The notes under the pieces were generated by a model. It was not told where the DNA came from. It saw only the letters and a program-made list of their open reading frames with translations, and searched no databases. From the NCBI RefSeq assembly GCF_001042485.2, contig NZ_LBMN02000016.1, positions 1 through 64,000 on the forward strand: a DNA stretch of 64,000 nucleotides, in the 5' to 3' direction. A program made the translations under genes and the position numbers. The DNA is from Bacillus paralicheniformis (lineage in GTDB: Bacteria > Bacillota > Bacilli > Bacillales > Bacillaceae). Positions 10,629-19,402 of this stretch are shown here, piece by piece (positions within the stretch are counted from its first letter, which is position 1; each line of letters begins with the position of its first letter).

Positions 10629-11768
10629 TTATAACTCACCCAGGAATGCTTGAAACACTTCATTCCCTAACAGTTTTCCATTATGTGTTAAAAATACGTT
10701 GTTGCTCGTGTTCACAATCAGCCCTGTTTCTTCCAGCGAACGGAGCACTTTCGGGAAGAGATCGTCAACAGTTCTTCCGTATTTTTGGAAAAAGTGTTCT
10801 TTGTCTACTCCCGCGGTTTTTCGAAGACCGAGAAACATTTCTTCTTCAATCTGTTCATTTTTTGTAACCCTGTGTTTTTCTTTATAAGGAAAACCTGACT
10901 GCTCAATCAGGTCGATATAATGTTTAACAGGGCCGGCATTTACCGTTCTTTCACCATTGATATAGCCGTGCGCGCCCGCGCCCAAACCGAAATACTCCTC
11001 ATTGTTCCAATATGTGAGGTTATGTTTGCTCTCATATCCTTTTTTGGCGTAGTTGCTGATTTCGTATTGGCCGATGCCCGCTTCTTCCATTTTCCGCATC
11101 ACAAGTTCGTACATTTCTGCTTCCTGATCCTGCGGAGGCAGGTGAAGCCGACCCTTTTTCATCAAGTTATAAAAAACGGTTTTCGGCTCGACGATCAGCG
11201 AATAGACCGAATAATGTTCAGCCCCGAGGGCAAGCGCCGTATCGAGCGATGAAGCGAAGTGGCCGATGGTTTGTCCTGGCAGACCGAACATCAGGTCAAG
11301 GCTGATATTATCGAACCCCGCGTTTCGCGCTCTTTCAAAGGAAACGAGTACGTCTTTTTGCTCGTGGACTCTGCCGATTTTTTTTAGCAGCTCGTCTTCA
11401 AACGTCTGTACGCCAAAGCTCAGCCTGTCTACACCGGCGGCTTTTAAAACCTCCAGCTTTTCAGCCGATAAATCGTCGGGATTGGCTTCCACTGCAAATT
11501 CGGCAAGGCTTTCGGACGGTTTCAAAACGCGATGAATGGAATCAAGAAGCCGCTCAAGCTGCGCTTCCGACAGCGATGTCGGCGTTCCTCCCCCGATAAA
11601 GATCGTTTTCAGCTCCGGATGTCCGGCCGCTTCCATTGAATTGGCCATTTCCTTCTCTAAAGAACGCAAATATTCATCAACAGGCTGAGATTGAATAAAA
11701 AACTTGTTGAAGTCGCAATAATGGCAAATGTGCTCGCAAAACGGAATATGGATATATGCTGCTTTCAT
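10629..11768 (-). CDS. hemW: HemW, heme chaperone / radical SAM protein
   Basis: 379-residue radical SAM protein of the HemN-like HemW group. Cysteines C11, C15 and C18 (IPFCEHICHYCDF) bind the 4Fe-4S cluster, and GGGTPTSL is the SAM-contacting motif. HemW proteins bind and deliver heme and are not coproporphyrinogen oxidases, despite older hemN names. The ATG at 11766-11768 is taken as start because the longer frame begins at a GTG inside the AAGAAGGTGA ribosome binding site. Located between hrcA and lepA as in B. subtilis (yqeR). Confidence 0.94.
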   Translation of the reverse strand: MKAAYIHIPFCEHICHYCDFNKFFIQSQPVDEYLRSLEKEMANSMEAAGHPELKTIFIGGGTPTSLSEAQLERLLDSIHRVLKPSESLAEFAVEANPDDLSAEKLEVLKAAGVDRLSFGVQTFEDELLKKIGRVHEQKDVLVSFERARNAGFDNISLDLMFGLPGQTIGHFASSLDTALALGAEHYSVYSLIVEPKTVFYNLMKKGRLHLPPQDQEAEMYELVMRKMEEAGIGQYEISNYAKKGYESKHNLTYWNNEEYFGLGAGAHGYINGERTVNAGPVKHYIDLIEQSGFPYKEKHRVTKNEQIEEEMFLGLRKTAGVDKEHFFQKYGRTVDDLFPKVLRSLEETGLIVNTSNNVFLTHNGKLLGNEVFQAFLGEL

Positions 11769-11827
11769 TGTTTTCACCTTCTTTTACAGGAAGAAGCCGC
11801 AGTGTGTTACGCTGCGGCAGCTCATGA

Positions 11828-13666
11828 TTATGATTTCGGGCTGCTGTCGTCCATTTTCAGGACTGCCATAAAGGCTTCCTGCGGAACTTCGACAGAGCCG
11901 ACCTGTTTCATTCTTCGCTTTCCTTCCTTTTGCTTTTCGAGCAGTTTGCGTTTTCTGGAAATATCCCCGCCGTAGCACTTCGCCAAAACGTTTTTGCGCA
12001 TGGCTTTGATGGTTGAACGGGCGACAATTTTTGTGCCGATGGCTGCCTGGACAGGCACTTCAAACTGCTGGCGCGGAATGAGTTCCTTCAGCTTTTCGAC
12101 AATAACTTTTCCCCGTTCATACGCATAATCGCGGTGAACGATAAAGGAAAGGGCATCGATTTTTTCGCCGTTCAGCATAATATCCATTTTCACGAGCTTG
12201 GACGGTTTATATCCGATGAGTTCGTAATCAAATGACGCATAGCCTTTCGTATTTGATTTAAGCTGATCGAAAAACTCGTAGACGATTTCCGCAAGCGGAA
12301 TTTCGTAGACAATGCTGACGCGGTTCGCATCAAGGTACTGCATATCGATAAACTGGCCGCGCTTGCCCTGGCACAGTTCCATGACCGCTCCGACAAAGTC
12401 GTTCGGCACCATCATCGTCGCTTTGACGAACGGTTCTTCCACCCGGTCGATCTTCTGCGGATCAGGCATATTTGACGGGTTATCGACAACGATTTTTTCT
12501 CCGTCTGTCATGTACACGTCATAGATAACACTCGGAGCCGTCGTAATCAAATCGATGTTGAATTCACGTTCAATCCGCTCCTGAATAATTTCCATGTGGA
12601 GCATCCCTAGGAAACCGCAGCGGAAGCCGAATCCGAGAGCCTGGGACGTTTCCGCCTCATACTGAAGGGCTGAATCGTTTAGCTCAAGTTTTTCAAGCGC
12701 TTCCCGCAAGTCGTTGTATTTCGCTGTATCAATCGGATACAGACCGCAATAGACCATCGGATTCAGTTTTCTGTAGCCTGGCAGGGCTTCGGGCGCTGGG
12801 TTTTCCGCACTTGTAATCGTATCCCCTACACGGGTGTCTCCGACGTTTTTGATTGCGGCCGTCAGGAATCCGACGTCGCCGACAGTCAGTTCGTCAACCG
12901 GGACGGCCTTCGGTGTGAAAACGCCGACTTCAGTGACTTCAAATTCTTTTCCGGTCGCCATCATCTTGATTTTTTGACCGGCTTTTACGGTACCTTGGAC
13001 GACTCTGATATAGGCGACGACCCCGCGGTATGCATCATACAGAGAGTCAAAGATCAACGCTTGAAGCGGCGCTTCCGGATCTCCGCTTGGTGCGGGAACC
13101 TTTTCAACGATCTGCTCCAATATTTCTTCAATTCCGATGCCTGCTTTTGCTGAAGCAAGGACGGCTTCTGAAGCGTCAAGACCGATGACATCCTCGACTT
13201 CCTGGCGGACGCGTTCGGGTTCTGCGCTCGGAAGGTCGATTTTATTAATGACCGGCAGGATTTCAAGGTCGTTGTCAAGCGCAAGGTAAACGTTTGCCAG
13301 CGTTTGCGCCTCGATTCCCTGTGCGGCGTCGACGACGAGAATCGCGCCTTCGCATGCGGCAAGGCTTCTCGAAACCTCATACGTAAAATCGACGTGTCCC
13401 GGGGTATCGATCAGATGAAAAATATATTCCTCTCCGTCCTTTGCCTGATATTTGAGCTGTACGGAGTTCAGTTTAATGGTGATTCCTCTTTCACGTTCCA
13501 AATCCATCGAGTCGAGGAGCTGTTCTTTCATTTCCCTTTGAGTGATTGCCGCCGTCTTTTCAAGGATTCGATCCGCAAGCGTTGACTTGCCGTGGTCGAT
13601 ATGGGCGATAATAGAGAAATTTCGGATTCTCGACTGCCTTTGTAATCGTTTTTCTTTATCTGTCAC
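11828..13666 (-). CDS. lepA: Elongation factor 4 (LepA)
   Basis: 612-residue translational GTPase that acts on ribosomes (back-translocation, initiation/assembly roles proposed). The G1 motif is AHIDHGKST (21-29), followed by DTPGH and [13 protein letters not shown]; the C-terminal LepA-specific domain ends in the basic [17 protein letters not shown]. Start is the GTG at 13664-13666 (TAGGAGTG ribosome binding site), giving the family length; the longer frame adds nine codons without support. Confidence 0.98.
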   Translation of the reverse strand: MTDKEKRLQRQSRIRNFSIIAHIDHGKSTLADRILEKTAAITQREMKEQLLDSMDLERERGITIKLNSVQLKYQAKDGEEYIFHLIDTPGHVDFTYEVSRSLAACEGAILVVDAAQGIEAQTLANVYLALDNDLEILPVINKIDLPSAEPERVRQEVEDVIGLDASEAVLASAKAGIGIEEILEQIVEKVPAPSGDPEAPLQALIFDSLYDAYRGVVAYIRVVQGTVKAGQKIKMMATGKEFEVTEVGVFTPKAVPVDELTVGDVGFLTAAIKNVGDTRVGDTITSAENPAPEALPGYRKLNPMVYCGLYPIDTAKYNDLREALEKLELNDSALQYEAETSQALGFGFRCGFLGMLHMEIIQERIEREFNIDLITTAPSVIYDVYMTDGEKIVVDNPSNMPDPQKIDRVEEPFVKATMMVPNDFVGAVMELCQGKRGQFIDMQYLDANRVSIVYEIPLAEIVYEFFDQLKSNTKGYASFDYELIGYKPSKLVKMDIMLNGEKIDALSFIVHRDYAYERGKVIVEKLKELIPRQQFEVPVQAAIGTKIVARSTIKAMRKNVLAKCYGGDISRKRKLLEKQKEGKRRMKQVGSVEVPQEAFMAVLKMDDSSPKS

Positions 13667-13767
13667 ACTAATCACTCCTACTATGAAACGCAATATGCGC
13701 TAGCTTAGATTATATCAATAGGGTTGTGAAGATTCAATGCTAAGTCACATATGCTTTCTAAACCCGA

Positions 13768-13804
13768 AAAAGAAAAAACGAGTCCTCCATCCGGCTCGTT
13801 TTTT
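13768..13804 (-). terminator. Terminator after spoIIP-yqxA
   Basis: On the minus strand AACGAG...CTCGTT with an inner GC-rich loop is followed by TTTTTT. It separates yqxA from lepA. Confidence 0.78.
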
Positions 13805-13811
13805 CTTTTAC

Positions 13812-14141
13812 TTATTCCGTTTTTTCCTTTATCCAGTCATACAATGAACGGGCTGTGTTTGTGACCGAATCGGCCAGGGCGCGGCCGGCCGAGGAAAAGA
13901 TGTTGAAAGCTTCCAGCTGTTCCAGCTCTTTTTGTTTTTCCTCCAAATCGATTTGATGGCCGAGGACTGACGCCTCTTTCGCATCCCCTTCAGATATGCT
14001 GAGCGCCGCTTTTAAATCAGGGTCCTGATACCCTTTCATTTCAATCATTCCGTTGTTCGCCTGCTGCATGCCGAGAAGGACGCCGAAAAACATGACAGCG
14101 CAAGCCAATATGCATTTTCCCATAAAAGAAGCCACTTCCAT
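13812..14141 (-). CDS. yqxA: YqxA family protein (DUF3679)
   Basis: 109-residue protein with one N-terminal membrane segment (about residues 8-25, ILACAVMFFGVLLGM) followed by a polar helical region; no catalytic motif. It matches the DUF3679/YqxA family and its place directly after spoIIP (8 bp) suggests co-expression in the sporulating cell, although no function is established. ATG at 14139-14141 is used; a GTG three bases earlier and a later ATG before the membrane segment are alternatives. Confidence 0.8.
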   Translation of the reverse strand: MEVASFMGKCILACAVMFFGVLLGMQQANNGMIEMKGYQDPDLKAALSISEGDAKEASVLGHQIDLEEKQKELEQLEAFNIFSSAGRALADSVTNTARSLYDWIKEKTE

Positions 14142-14149
14142 CACCTGTC

Positions 14150-15355
14150 CTATTGTTTTTTCTTATCGTCTTCACCGGTGTCTGCATCAACTTTTTCAGC
14201 ATTCCAGTACATCTCGCTGAATACATCCGCCATCGCTTCCGCAGCCCGCTCCAGCTCTTCGCGGTTATTATCTACGCCGCCAAATTCGATTAAGACGGAT
14301 CTTTCGTTTAAATCCTGATTATATATGCCATTATCCCCGGCAGCTCCCTTAGATATAACACCGCGGCTCAAACCGGGATATTTTTTTTCCAGCCGTTCAT
14401 GCAGTTCTTTTGCCAGCTTTAAGTTCGATTCGAAATTAGAGCTCTTCTTGCCGAGCACAAATGCAACACGTGCATAGCTTTTTCCTTTGACAGTTGCGGT
14501 TGTCGCTTTCTTCCGCTGCGAATCCCTGTGAATATCGATAAAATACTGTAAATCTTTGTTTTGAGCCATCGCCTCTTTAACGGCCGGCCTTGATTCATCA
14601 TAGGAACGGGCATAGGCCCAGCCTTTTTTCCGCAAATTCGCCTGAAAATCGGTTTTATCCACCATTGCCCCGACACCCTGCGATTTCATCGCATTTGCGA
14701 GCATATCGCTGACAAGCGTAACATTTGCTTTCGAATGAATCGCCCGATTAGGTTCCGTCTCACCTTTTAAAAAGGGGAGATACGATTCCGTATTGTGCGT
14801 ATTGTAGATAAATACGACTTTTCGGCCGCCCGTCGATTGTTCAGGGGGTTTTTCCTCCCCTGTTTTCTTTTTCTGCTTCCCTTCAAGCTCTGCAAGATTC
14901 GCTTCTCTCTCCTCTTTTAAGACCTCTGTCGGCGGCGGAGATTCTGACGGCATATTCGTGTAATCCGTCCCTTGCCCTGCAATGAGGATTTCCGAGTCAA
15001 AATGAGAGAAGCCCGGAAGCTCCCGCCCGAGAAAACTTCGCGGATCTTTTAAATTAATGCTGGTCGCCAGTTTCAAGACGATGGGAGAAAGCTCAAAGCG
15101 TTTATTCGGTTCCGGCAATTCTGATGCGAAGTAGTGGTTTTCCATTCCCAAAATGAGCCCAAAGGTCTCGCCCGCCAGTTCATCAGTCACCCGGTACAAC
15201 GATGAAGACGGCCTTAACTCAGGACGCAGCGATGTCAGCACGCCTGATAAAATAAAAACGAGCAGCAGGCTGACGATAAATAAGAATACTGTCTTAACCG
15301 CATTTCTTCCATTTACAGCCAGCACAAACTGACGATTCCTGCCTCTTTTTCTCAT
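14150..15355 (-). CDS. spoIIP: Stage II sporulation protein P
   Basis: 401-residue membrane-anchored peptidoglycan amidase/endopeptidase that, with SpoIID and SpoIIM, removes septal wall and drives engulfment. One N-terminal membrane segment (about 20-42, TVFLFIVSLLLVFILSGV) is followed by a low-complexity linker and the SpoIIP domain with metal/catalytic motifs NTHNTESYLPF, DIHRDSQRK and EFGGVDNN. The start at MRKRGRNRQF (15353-15355) has a GGAGGG site; the longer frame adds 21 unlikely residues. Expected SigE control was not pinned down. Confidence 0.95.
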   Translation of the reverse strand: MRKRGRNRQFVLAVNGRNAVKTVFLFIVSLLLVFILSGVLTSLRPELRPSSSLYRVTDELAGETFGLILGMENHYFASELPEPNKRFELSPIVLKLATSINLKDPRSFLGRELPGFSHFDSEILIAGQGTDYTNMPSESPPPTEVLKEEREANLAELEGKQKKKTGEEKPPEQSTGGRKVVFIYNTHNTESYLPFLKGETEPNRAIHSKANVTLVSDMLANAMKSQGVGAMVDKTDFQANLRKKGWAYARSYDESRPAVKEAMAQNKDLQYFIDIHRDSQRKKATTATVKGKSYARVAFVLGKKSSNFESNLKLAKELHERLEKKYPGLSRGVISKGAAGDNGIYNQDLNERSVLIEFGGVDNNREELERAAEAMADVFSEMYWNAEKVDADTGEDDKKKQ

Positions 15356-15441
15356 CGCAAATCCCTCCAGAGCTTGTCTAGTAAATAGACTATGTACAAG
15401 ATAGAGGAAGTAGAACAAGTTCCGGCAATGCTATAAGCACG

Positions 15442-15465
15442 AAAAAAAGCGGCCTGGTCAGCCGC
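15442..15465 (-). terminator. Terminator after gpr
   Basis: Minus-strand GCGGC-TGACCAG-GCCGC followed by seven Ts, 8 bp beyond the gpr stop. Confidence 0.88.
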
Positions 15466-15472
15466 CTTGATC

Positions 15473-16579
15473 TTAGTGGTTATACATTCCTTTATTGTCC
15501 TGCGAGACATTTTCATGAAGCGCTGTGTTCAGACCGTTCGCAATCACATTTGCCATATCATCGATAAAGGTATCGACCTCTTTTGGGGTCACCATTAAGT
15601 TATGGCCGAGCGGAGCGAGGACTTCATGGATCAGCTGCCTTTTTTCATCCTCTGCGAGGCCTCCGACTATACCGAGAAACGATTTGCGGTGCTCCTCATC
15701 GGGAAGGTCTTCTTCGGTGAGGACCTTTCTTTTCCCAAAGCTCATCCCCGCGGGAACGAGCGACCTGGACGGACTGTCATCTCTCATCTCTCTTCCAAAA
15801 TGCTTCAGCATATAATCAATCGTATCACTCGTGATCGTGACGGCATCGACCACCGTCGGAACACCGATGGCGATGACCGGAATGCCAAGCGTATCCTTGC
15901 TTAACTCTTTTCTTTTATTCCCCACCCCAGACCCGGGGTGTATCCCGCTGTCTGAAATTTGAATGGTAGAATTCACACGCTCGATCCCTCTTGATGCCAG
16001 CGCATCAATGGCAATGACAAAATCGGGCTTTGAGCGATCGATTACCCCTTGGATAATGTCGCTCGTTTCAATTCCGGTCAAGCCCATGACTCCCGGGGAA
16101 AGCGCGCTCACCGGACGGTAGCCATCCTCTACATTTTCGGGCTGCAGCTGAAAAAGGTGCCTCGTCACGAGAAGGTTCTCCGTCACTAGGGGGCCGAGCG
16201 AGTCAGGCGTGACATTCCAGTTGCCGAGCCCTACAATTAAGCAGCTGGCATCCCGCGGAATGTTCAAATAATCGAGAAATGCGGAAAATTCCTTCGCGAA
16301 CACATTGACGACTTTTTCCTGCAATACGGAATCCTGCTGTCTGATCCCTTGTGTTTCAAAGGTTAAATAGCGGCCGGCTTTTTTCCCCGACAGCTTCGCT
16401 CCTTCTTCATCAATGTCCATTGTCTGAATTTTGATCCCGTCTTTTTCGTATTCTTTGACTGTAAACCCTTTCAGCTCTTTCTTTGGAGAAGCTTCCTTTT
16501 CCTCTGCCAGATCCCTCGCTTCCACGGCTAAGTCTGTCCGGACTGCATATTGACTTAAATCAAGCTTCTTTTTCTCCAT
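15473..16579 (-). CDS. gpr: Germination protease GPR
   Basis: 368-residue aspartic-type protease (family A25) that degrades small acid-soluble spore proteins during germination. It is made as a zymogen; the N-terminal [18 protein letters not shown] contains the autoprocessing region around residues 14-17. Conserved family blocks [15 protein letters not shown] and [19 protein letters not shown] are present. Start at the ATG 16577-16579 with GGAGGG; the longer frame adds 27 residues with no ribosome binding site. Divergent from rpsT. Confidence 0.96.
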   Translation of the reverse strand: MEKKKLDLSQYAVRTDLAVEARDLAEEKEASPKKELKGFTVKEYEKDGIKIQTMDIDEEGAKLSGKKAGRYLTFETQGIRQQDSVLQEKVVNVFAKEFSAFLDYLNIPRDASCLIVGLGNWNVTPDSLGPLVTENLLVTRHLFQLQPENVEDGYRPVSALSPGVMGLTGIETSDIIQGVIDRSKPDFVIAIDALASRGIERVNSTIQISDSGIHPGSGVGNKRKELSKDTLGIPVIAIGVPTVVDAVTITSDTIDYMLKHFGREMRDDSPSRSLVPAGMSFGKRKVLTEEDLPDEEHRKSFLGIVGGLAEDEKRQLIHEVLAPLGHNLMVTPKEVDTFIDDMANVIANGLNTALHENVSQDNKGMYNH

Positions 16580-16682
16580 ATTTGCATTCCCTCCAAAAAC
16601 ATAACTGGTGTTAGTGTGCCCACAAGGTCTGCAAACATTCCCGCGAAGCGGAGCTTTCAAATAAAAATACTTTACATTTATA

Positions 16683-16711
16683 TTGCAATCTAAGGGTGTG
16701 TTTGATAGAAT
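16683..16711 (+). promoter_or_regulatory. SigA promoter and leader of rpsT
   Basis: TTGCAA (16683-16688), 17-bp spacer, TAGAAT (16706-16711). The ~65-nt leader contains a possible stem TAACCT (16736-16741) / AGGTTA (16757-16762) before the ribosome binding site, a plausible place for S20 feedback control. Confidence 0.7.
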
Positions 16712-16783
16712 ACAATTTGTTCTATTGTTGAGATCTAACCTATAGAAAAGGAACAGAGGTTATGTCTTAGGAGGTGAAACACA

Positions 16784-17050
16784 TTGCCAAACATTAAATC
16801 AGCGATCAAACGCACAAAAACAAACAACGAGCGCCGCGCGCACAACGCAACAATCAAATCTTCAATGCGCACTGCTATGAAACAAGTTGAAACTTTCGTA
16901 AGCAACAACGAAGCAGACAAAGCGAAAGCAGCTCTTTCTGCAGCAGCAAAGAAAATCGATAAAGCAGCTAAAAAAGGTCTTGTCCACAAAAACACCGCAG
17001 CTCGTTACAAATCAAACCTAGCGAAAAAAGTGAACGGACTTTCTGCATAA
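16784..17050 (+). CDS. rpsT: 30S ribosomal protein S20
   Basis: 88-residue bS20, a three-helix 16S rRNA-binding protein rich in Lys and Ala ([20 protein letters not shown]). It begins at a TTG codon 8 nt after a full AGGAGGTG ribosome binding site. A weak start codon behind a strong binding site suits autoregulation by S20. Followed at once by its own terminator. Confidence 0.98.
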   Translation: MPNIKSAIKRTKTNNERRAHNATIKSSMRTAMKQVETFVSNNEADKAKAALSAAAKKIDKAAKKGLVHKNTAARYKSNLAKKVNGLSA

Positions 17051-17054
17051 TAGA

Positions 17055-17080
17055 AAGCTTGGCCATGCCAAGCTTTTTTG
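17055..17080 (+). terminator. rpsT terminator
   Basis: Stem AAGCTTGGC / GCCAAGCTT with a 3-nt loop and a T-run, 5 bp after the rpsT stop. Confidence 0.9.
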
Positions 17081-17501
17081 CTTGCCGTCAAAAAAACGGC
17101 TCTCTTAAATGAGAAGCCGTCAGACCGCCGATAAATCGTAAAAACCGCGCGGTCCGCTGGCGGAAGAAAATCAACATGACAATGTGCGCGATGCGCTGCA
17201 TTGCAAAAATCCAGCCATGGGTAGGCTCTGCGGAAAAGGGAATGCTCTGGGGTCCGACCTTTTTTTGCGTCAAGCCTGAACCCGTGCCGAAGCGAAATAT
17301 TCGCGGATTGAGTAAACTGGACATGAAATGAAATAGCGTATAAGACTTATCAAGGGGAAGAGCTTTCCTTCCACCTGTCAGCTATGTTCACTCGCACGGC
17401 GCTATTTTTTGTGCTAAATATTGTTGATTTTTATACATAGCAAGGGAACTTCCAAAAAAGGAAGTTCCCTTGCTATGTACAAGTATAATTATTCATGGTG
17501 T
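17081..17501. other. Gene-poor stretch with two hairpins
   Basis: A minus-strand terminator (17089-17120: ACGGC stem and seven Ts) has no convincing gene before it; the only open frame feeding it (17088-17324, 78 codons) lacks a ribosome binding site and reads through the hairpin. A 20-bp perfect inverted repeat, arms 17434-17453 and 17460-17479 with a six-A loop (AGCAAGGGAACTTCC in the left arm), lies just beyond the orphan RpoA-CTD gene and has no T-run on either side. Confidence 0.6.
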
Positions 17502-17786
17502 TTAACTTTTAAATGATAACCCTTTTTCCTTCAAAGCAACTCGCAATTTAGGCAAAGATGCCGGTCCCATACCGTGAAATTTCAAAATCTCTTTTTCGCT
17601 GTATTTTGACAGATCCTGCAAAGAAGTTATTCCATTGTGTTCCAAAGCTCGTCTGGCTGGCGCAGAGAGCAATGAAAGAAATCCGTTGTCAGGTTTGCGC
17701 TGTTGCTCACAAATCGGGCAAACAGGACAATCACTGCTTTTATAATATTCGTGTCCTTTGCTGCAAGTCCTTAAATTCTTTGTCAT
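17502..17786 (-). CDS. Small zinc-ribbon protein with RNA polymerase alpha-CTD-like domain
   Basis: 94-residue protein with two visible parts. Residues ~8-32 carry Cys/His spacing typical of a zinc ribbon (CSKGHEYYKSSDCPVCPIC). Residues ~40-92 (LLSAPARRALEHNGITSLQDL ... FHGMGPASLPKLRVALKEKG) match the helix-hairpin-helix fold of the RNA polymerase alpha-subunit C-terminal domain. The catalytic and assembly domains of RpoA are absent. The function is not known; binding DNA upstream elements or transcription factors is inference from the fold. Start at the ATG 17784-17786 with AAGGAG; a strong hairpin follows the gene. Confidence 0.75.
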   Translation of the reverse strand: MTKNLRTCSKGHEYYKSSDCPVCPICEQQRKPDNGFLSLLSAPARRALEHNGITSLQDLSKYSEKEILKFHGMGPASLPKLRVALKEKGLSFKS

Positions 17787-18165
17787 TTTTACATTTCTCC
17801 TTTTCCGCACATTTCAATGTTTCCGATTTTATCTTTTCTTTTTTTGCAATCGTGCCCCTTTGCTATGTTTGGCCTCTGCTGTTCATATTCAGGATACACC
17901 GAAACTCGTTAAACTATCTCCCGGAAAAAGAAAGGCTGCGAAATCGTCGGTTTCAGAAATCGAAGCTCCAACTGGTTCCCGGATCGTCATAACGGTTTAG
18001 CAAGGATGGTTTTACTTATAACCTGTGAGTAACTGGAGCGGGCATCAAAGTGAAACACGTTTTGAGTAAAGAAAGGGAAGCGCCCCAAAAACAATGCCCC
18101 GGACTGAAGCGAAATAGACATAAATCATGAAGGTCCCCATTGTTGTAAAGACTTTTGGGCCAAAC
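17787..18165. other. Intergenic stretch, possible gene remnant
   Basis: The left part holds the upstream region of the RpoA-CTD-like gene. On the plus strand 17886-18000 an open frame ends in a basic, protein-like tail (KLVKLSPGKRKAAKSS ... RIVITV, stop at 18000) but its upstream part overlaps the other gene's leader and has no start signal; it may be the 3' end of a lost gene. No family recognised. 18001-18165 shows nothing. Confidence 0.3.
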
Positions 18166-18522
18166 TCATTCCTCTTCATCACTCAATTGCTTCACAAAGT
18201 CGAGATGCTTATATCCCCAGCTGCACATATCAGTCAACACCGGCGCCAACGTTTTTCCGTGCCCGGTTAAACTATATTCGACCTTCGGAGGGATTTCCTG
18301 ATAAACTTGCCGTTTGACGAGACCATCATGTTCGAGCTCCCTAAGCTGGTTGGTCAGCATCCCTTGTGTAACCCCAGGGAGCATCCGCCTCAGCTCTCCG
18401 AAGCGTTTGGTGCCTTCATGAAGTAATACGAACAGGATCAGCGGCTTCCATTTTCCTCCTATGGCCGCCAAAGTTATGATTATACCTTCCGTCGTCTTCA
18501 TTTCCTGTACTTTTGACTTCAT
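18166..18522 (-). CDS. HxlR-family transcriptional regulator
   Basis: 118-residue winged-helix regulator of the HxlR type ([14 protein letters not shown], then [29 protein letters not shown] as recognition region, then the beta wing [14 protein letters not shown]). No Cys near the N-terminus, unlike the redox-sensing YodB/CatR/HypR members, so the signal is unknown. Start taken at the ATG 18520-18522 (GGGAG site). Divergent from an NAD(P)H oxidoreductase gene, the usual target of HxlR repressors of quinone/electrophile detoxification genes. Confidence 0.9.
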   Translation of the reverse strand: MKSKVQEMKTTEGIIITLAAIGGKWKPLILFVLLHEGTKRFGELRRMLPGVTQGMLTNQLRELEHDGLVKRQVYQEIPPKVEYSLTGHGKTLAPVLTDMCSWGYKHLDFVKQLSDEEE

Positions 18523-18609
18523 CTTTGTCAACTCCCGATTCGGTATTCGTGATATCAGTTACGTTACCATATCATTCTGATTCGCGGTAGTACTCTTATT
18601 TTACATACA

Positions 18610-18629
18610 TAGTACGGTTTACCGTACTA
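18610..18629. promoter_or_regulatory. Candidate HxlR operator
   Basis: Perfect 9-bp inverted repeat TAGTACGGT-TT-ACCGTACTA in the divergent intergenic region. Its TACT/AGTA-type ends resemble sites bound by HxlR-family regulators such as YodB. Related half-sites (GTAC) recur at 18591 and 18676-18694. Confidence 0.65.
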
Positions 18630-18774
18630 CCATAAAAAAGTTCTTTCACCGCAATCGTACGATTTAAAGGACTATGTACGAAAAAAAAGCGTACTTTGCA
18701 ATGCCAAAAATATTCGTAATAATTGGGACGAACAAAGGTTCAAGGAAAACAACAAACAGTAAAGGAAGATGTTT

Positions 18775-19308
18775 ATGAACATAATGGTAATTGCAGCACA
18801 CCCAAATCTGAGGGAGTCCAAATGGAACAAGGCACTAATGAACGAATTGAAAAATCATCCTGATATCTTTATTCGTGATCTGTATCAGGAGTATCAAAAT
18901 TGGAGTATCGATGTTGAAAAAGAACAGCGATTATTACTTGAATATGACCGGATCGTTCTTCAGTTCCCATTTTATTGGTTCAGCTGTCCGCCTCTTTTGA
19001 AAAAATGGTTTGATGATGTGCTGACATACGGCTGGGCGCACGGCCCCGGAGGCGAAAACTTGAAAGGCAAAGAATTCATGATTGCTACGACAACAGGCGG
19101 AGCGGAAGAAGAATATCGCGTTGGGGGCCGCAATATGTTCACTGTAGAAGAGTATTTACGGCCGATTGAGGGTACTATTATCCGATGTCATGGCACGTTT
19201 CTTCCGGCTTTTGCATCTCACAATCCTAATGACAATATCCTCAAAGCCGAAGCGAAGCGATATGCAAAGCATGTTTTATCACCTAAGGGTGAAGCTTGCC
19301 GATTATGA
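18775..19308 (+). CDS. NAD(P)H oxidoreductase, flavodoxin-like fold
   Basis: 177-residue flavoprotein of the NAD(P)H dehydrogenase (quinone)/KefF-YwrO family: MVIAAHPNLRESKWNKALM is the FMN-phosphate loop, FPFYWFSCPPLLKKWFDDVL and WAHGPGGENLKGKEF line the active site. Such enzymes reduce quinones and other electrophiles by two electrons. The second ATG (18775) fits the AAAGGA ribosome binding site better than the ATG at 18769. Divergent from the HxlR regulator and probably repressed by it. Confidence 0.92.
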   Translation: MNIMVIAAHPNLRESKWNKALMNELKNHPDIFIRDLYQEYQNWSIDVEKEQRLLLEYDRIVLQFPFYWFSCPPLLKKWFDDVLTYGWAHGPGGENLKGKEFMIATTTGGAEEEYRVGGRNMFTVEEYLRPIEGTIIRCHGTFLPAFASHNPNDNILKAEAKRYAKHVLSPKGEACRL

Positions 19309-19342
19309 AGGTAAATGGAAAAAGAAATAAGGATAACTGAAA

Positions 19343-19369
19343 AGGCTGTCGAGATTTTCTCGACAGCCT
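19343..19369 (-). terminator. Hairpin terminator after holA
   Basis: Stem AGGCTGTCGAG / CTCGACAGCCT (11 bp, 5-nt loop); on the minus strand it is followed by TTTTC. Confidence 0.65.
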
Positions 19370-19370
19370 A

Positions 19371-19402
19371 ACGGCTCTCTTAAAATTAGAGAGCCGTTTT
19401 TT
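19371..19402 (+). terminator. Terminator of the NAD(P)H oxidoreductase gene
   Basis: Stem ACGGCTCTC / GAGAGCCGT with a plus-strand T-run. It touches the holA stop codon and resembles the minus-strand hairpin at 17096-17120. Confidence 0.8.

Noticed and set aside
11769-11777. GTG start three codons upstream for hemW
   Set aside because: The GTG is part of the AAGAAGGTGA ribosome binding site; the ATG at 11766-11768 gives the family length.
17088-17324. 78-codon minus-strand ORF
   Set aside because: No ribosome binding site, no recognisable protein features, and its 3' part is just translated terminator hairpin.
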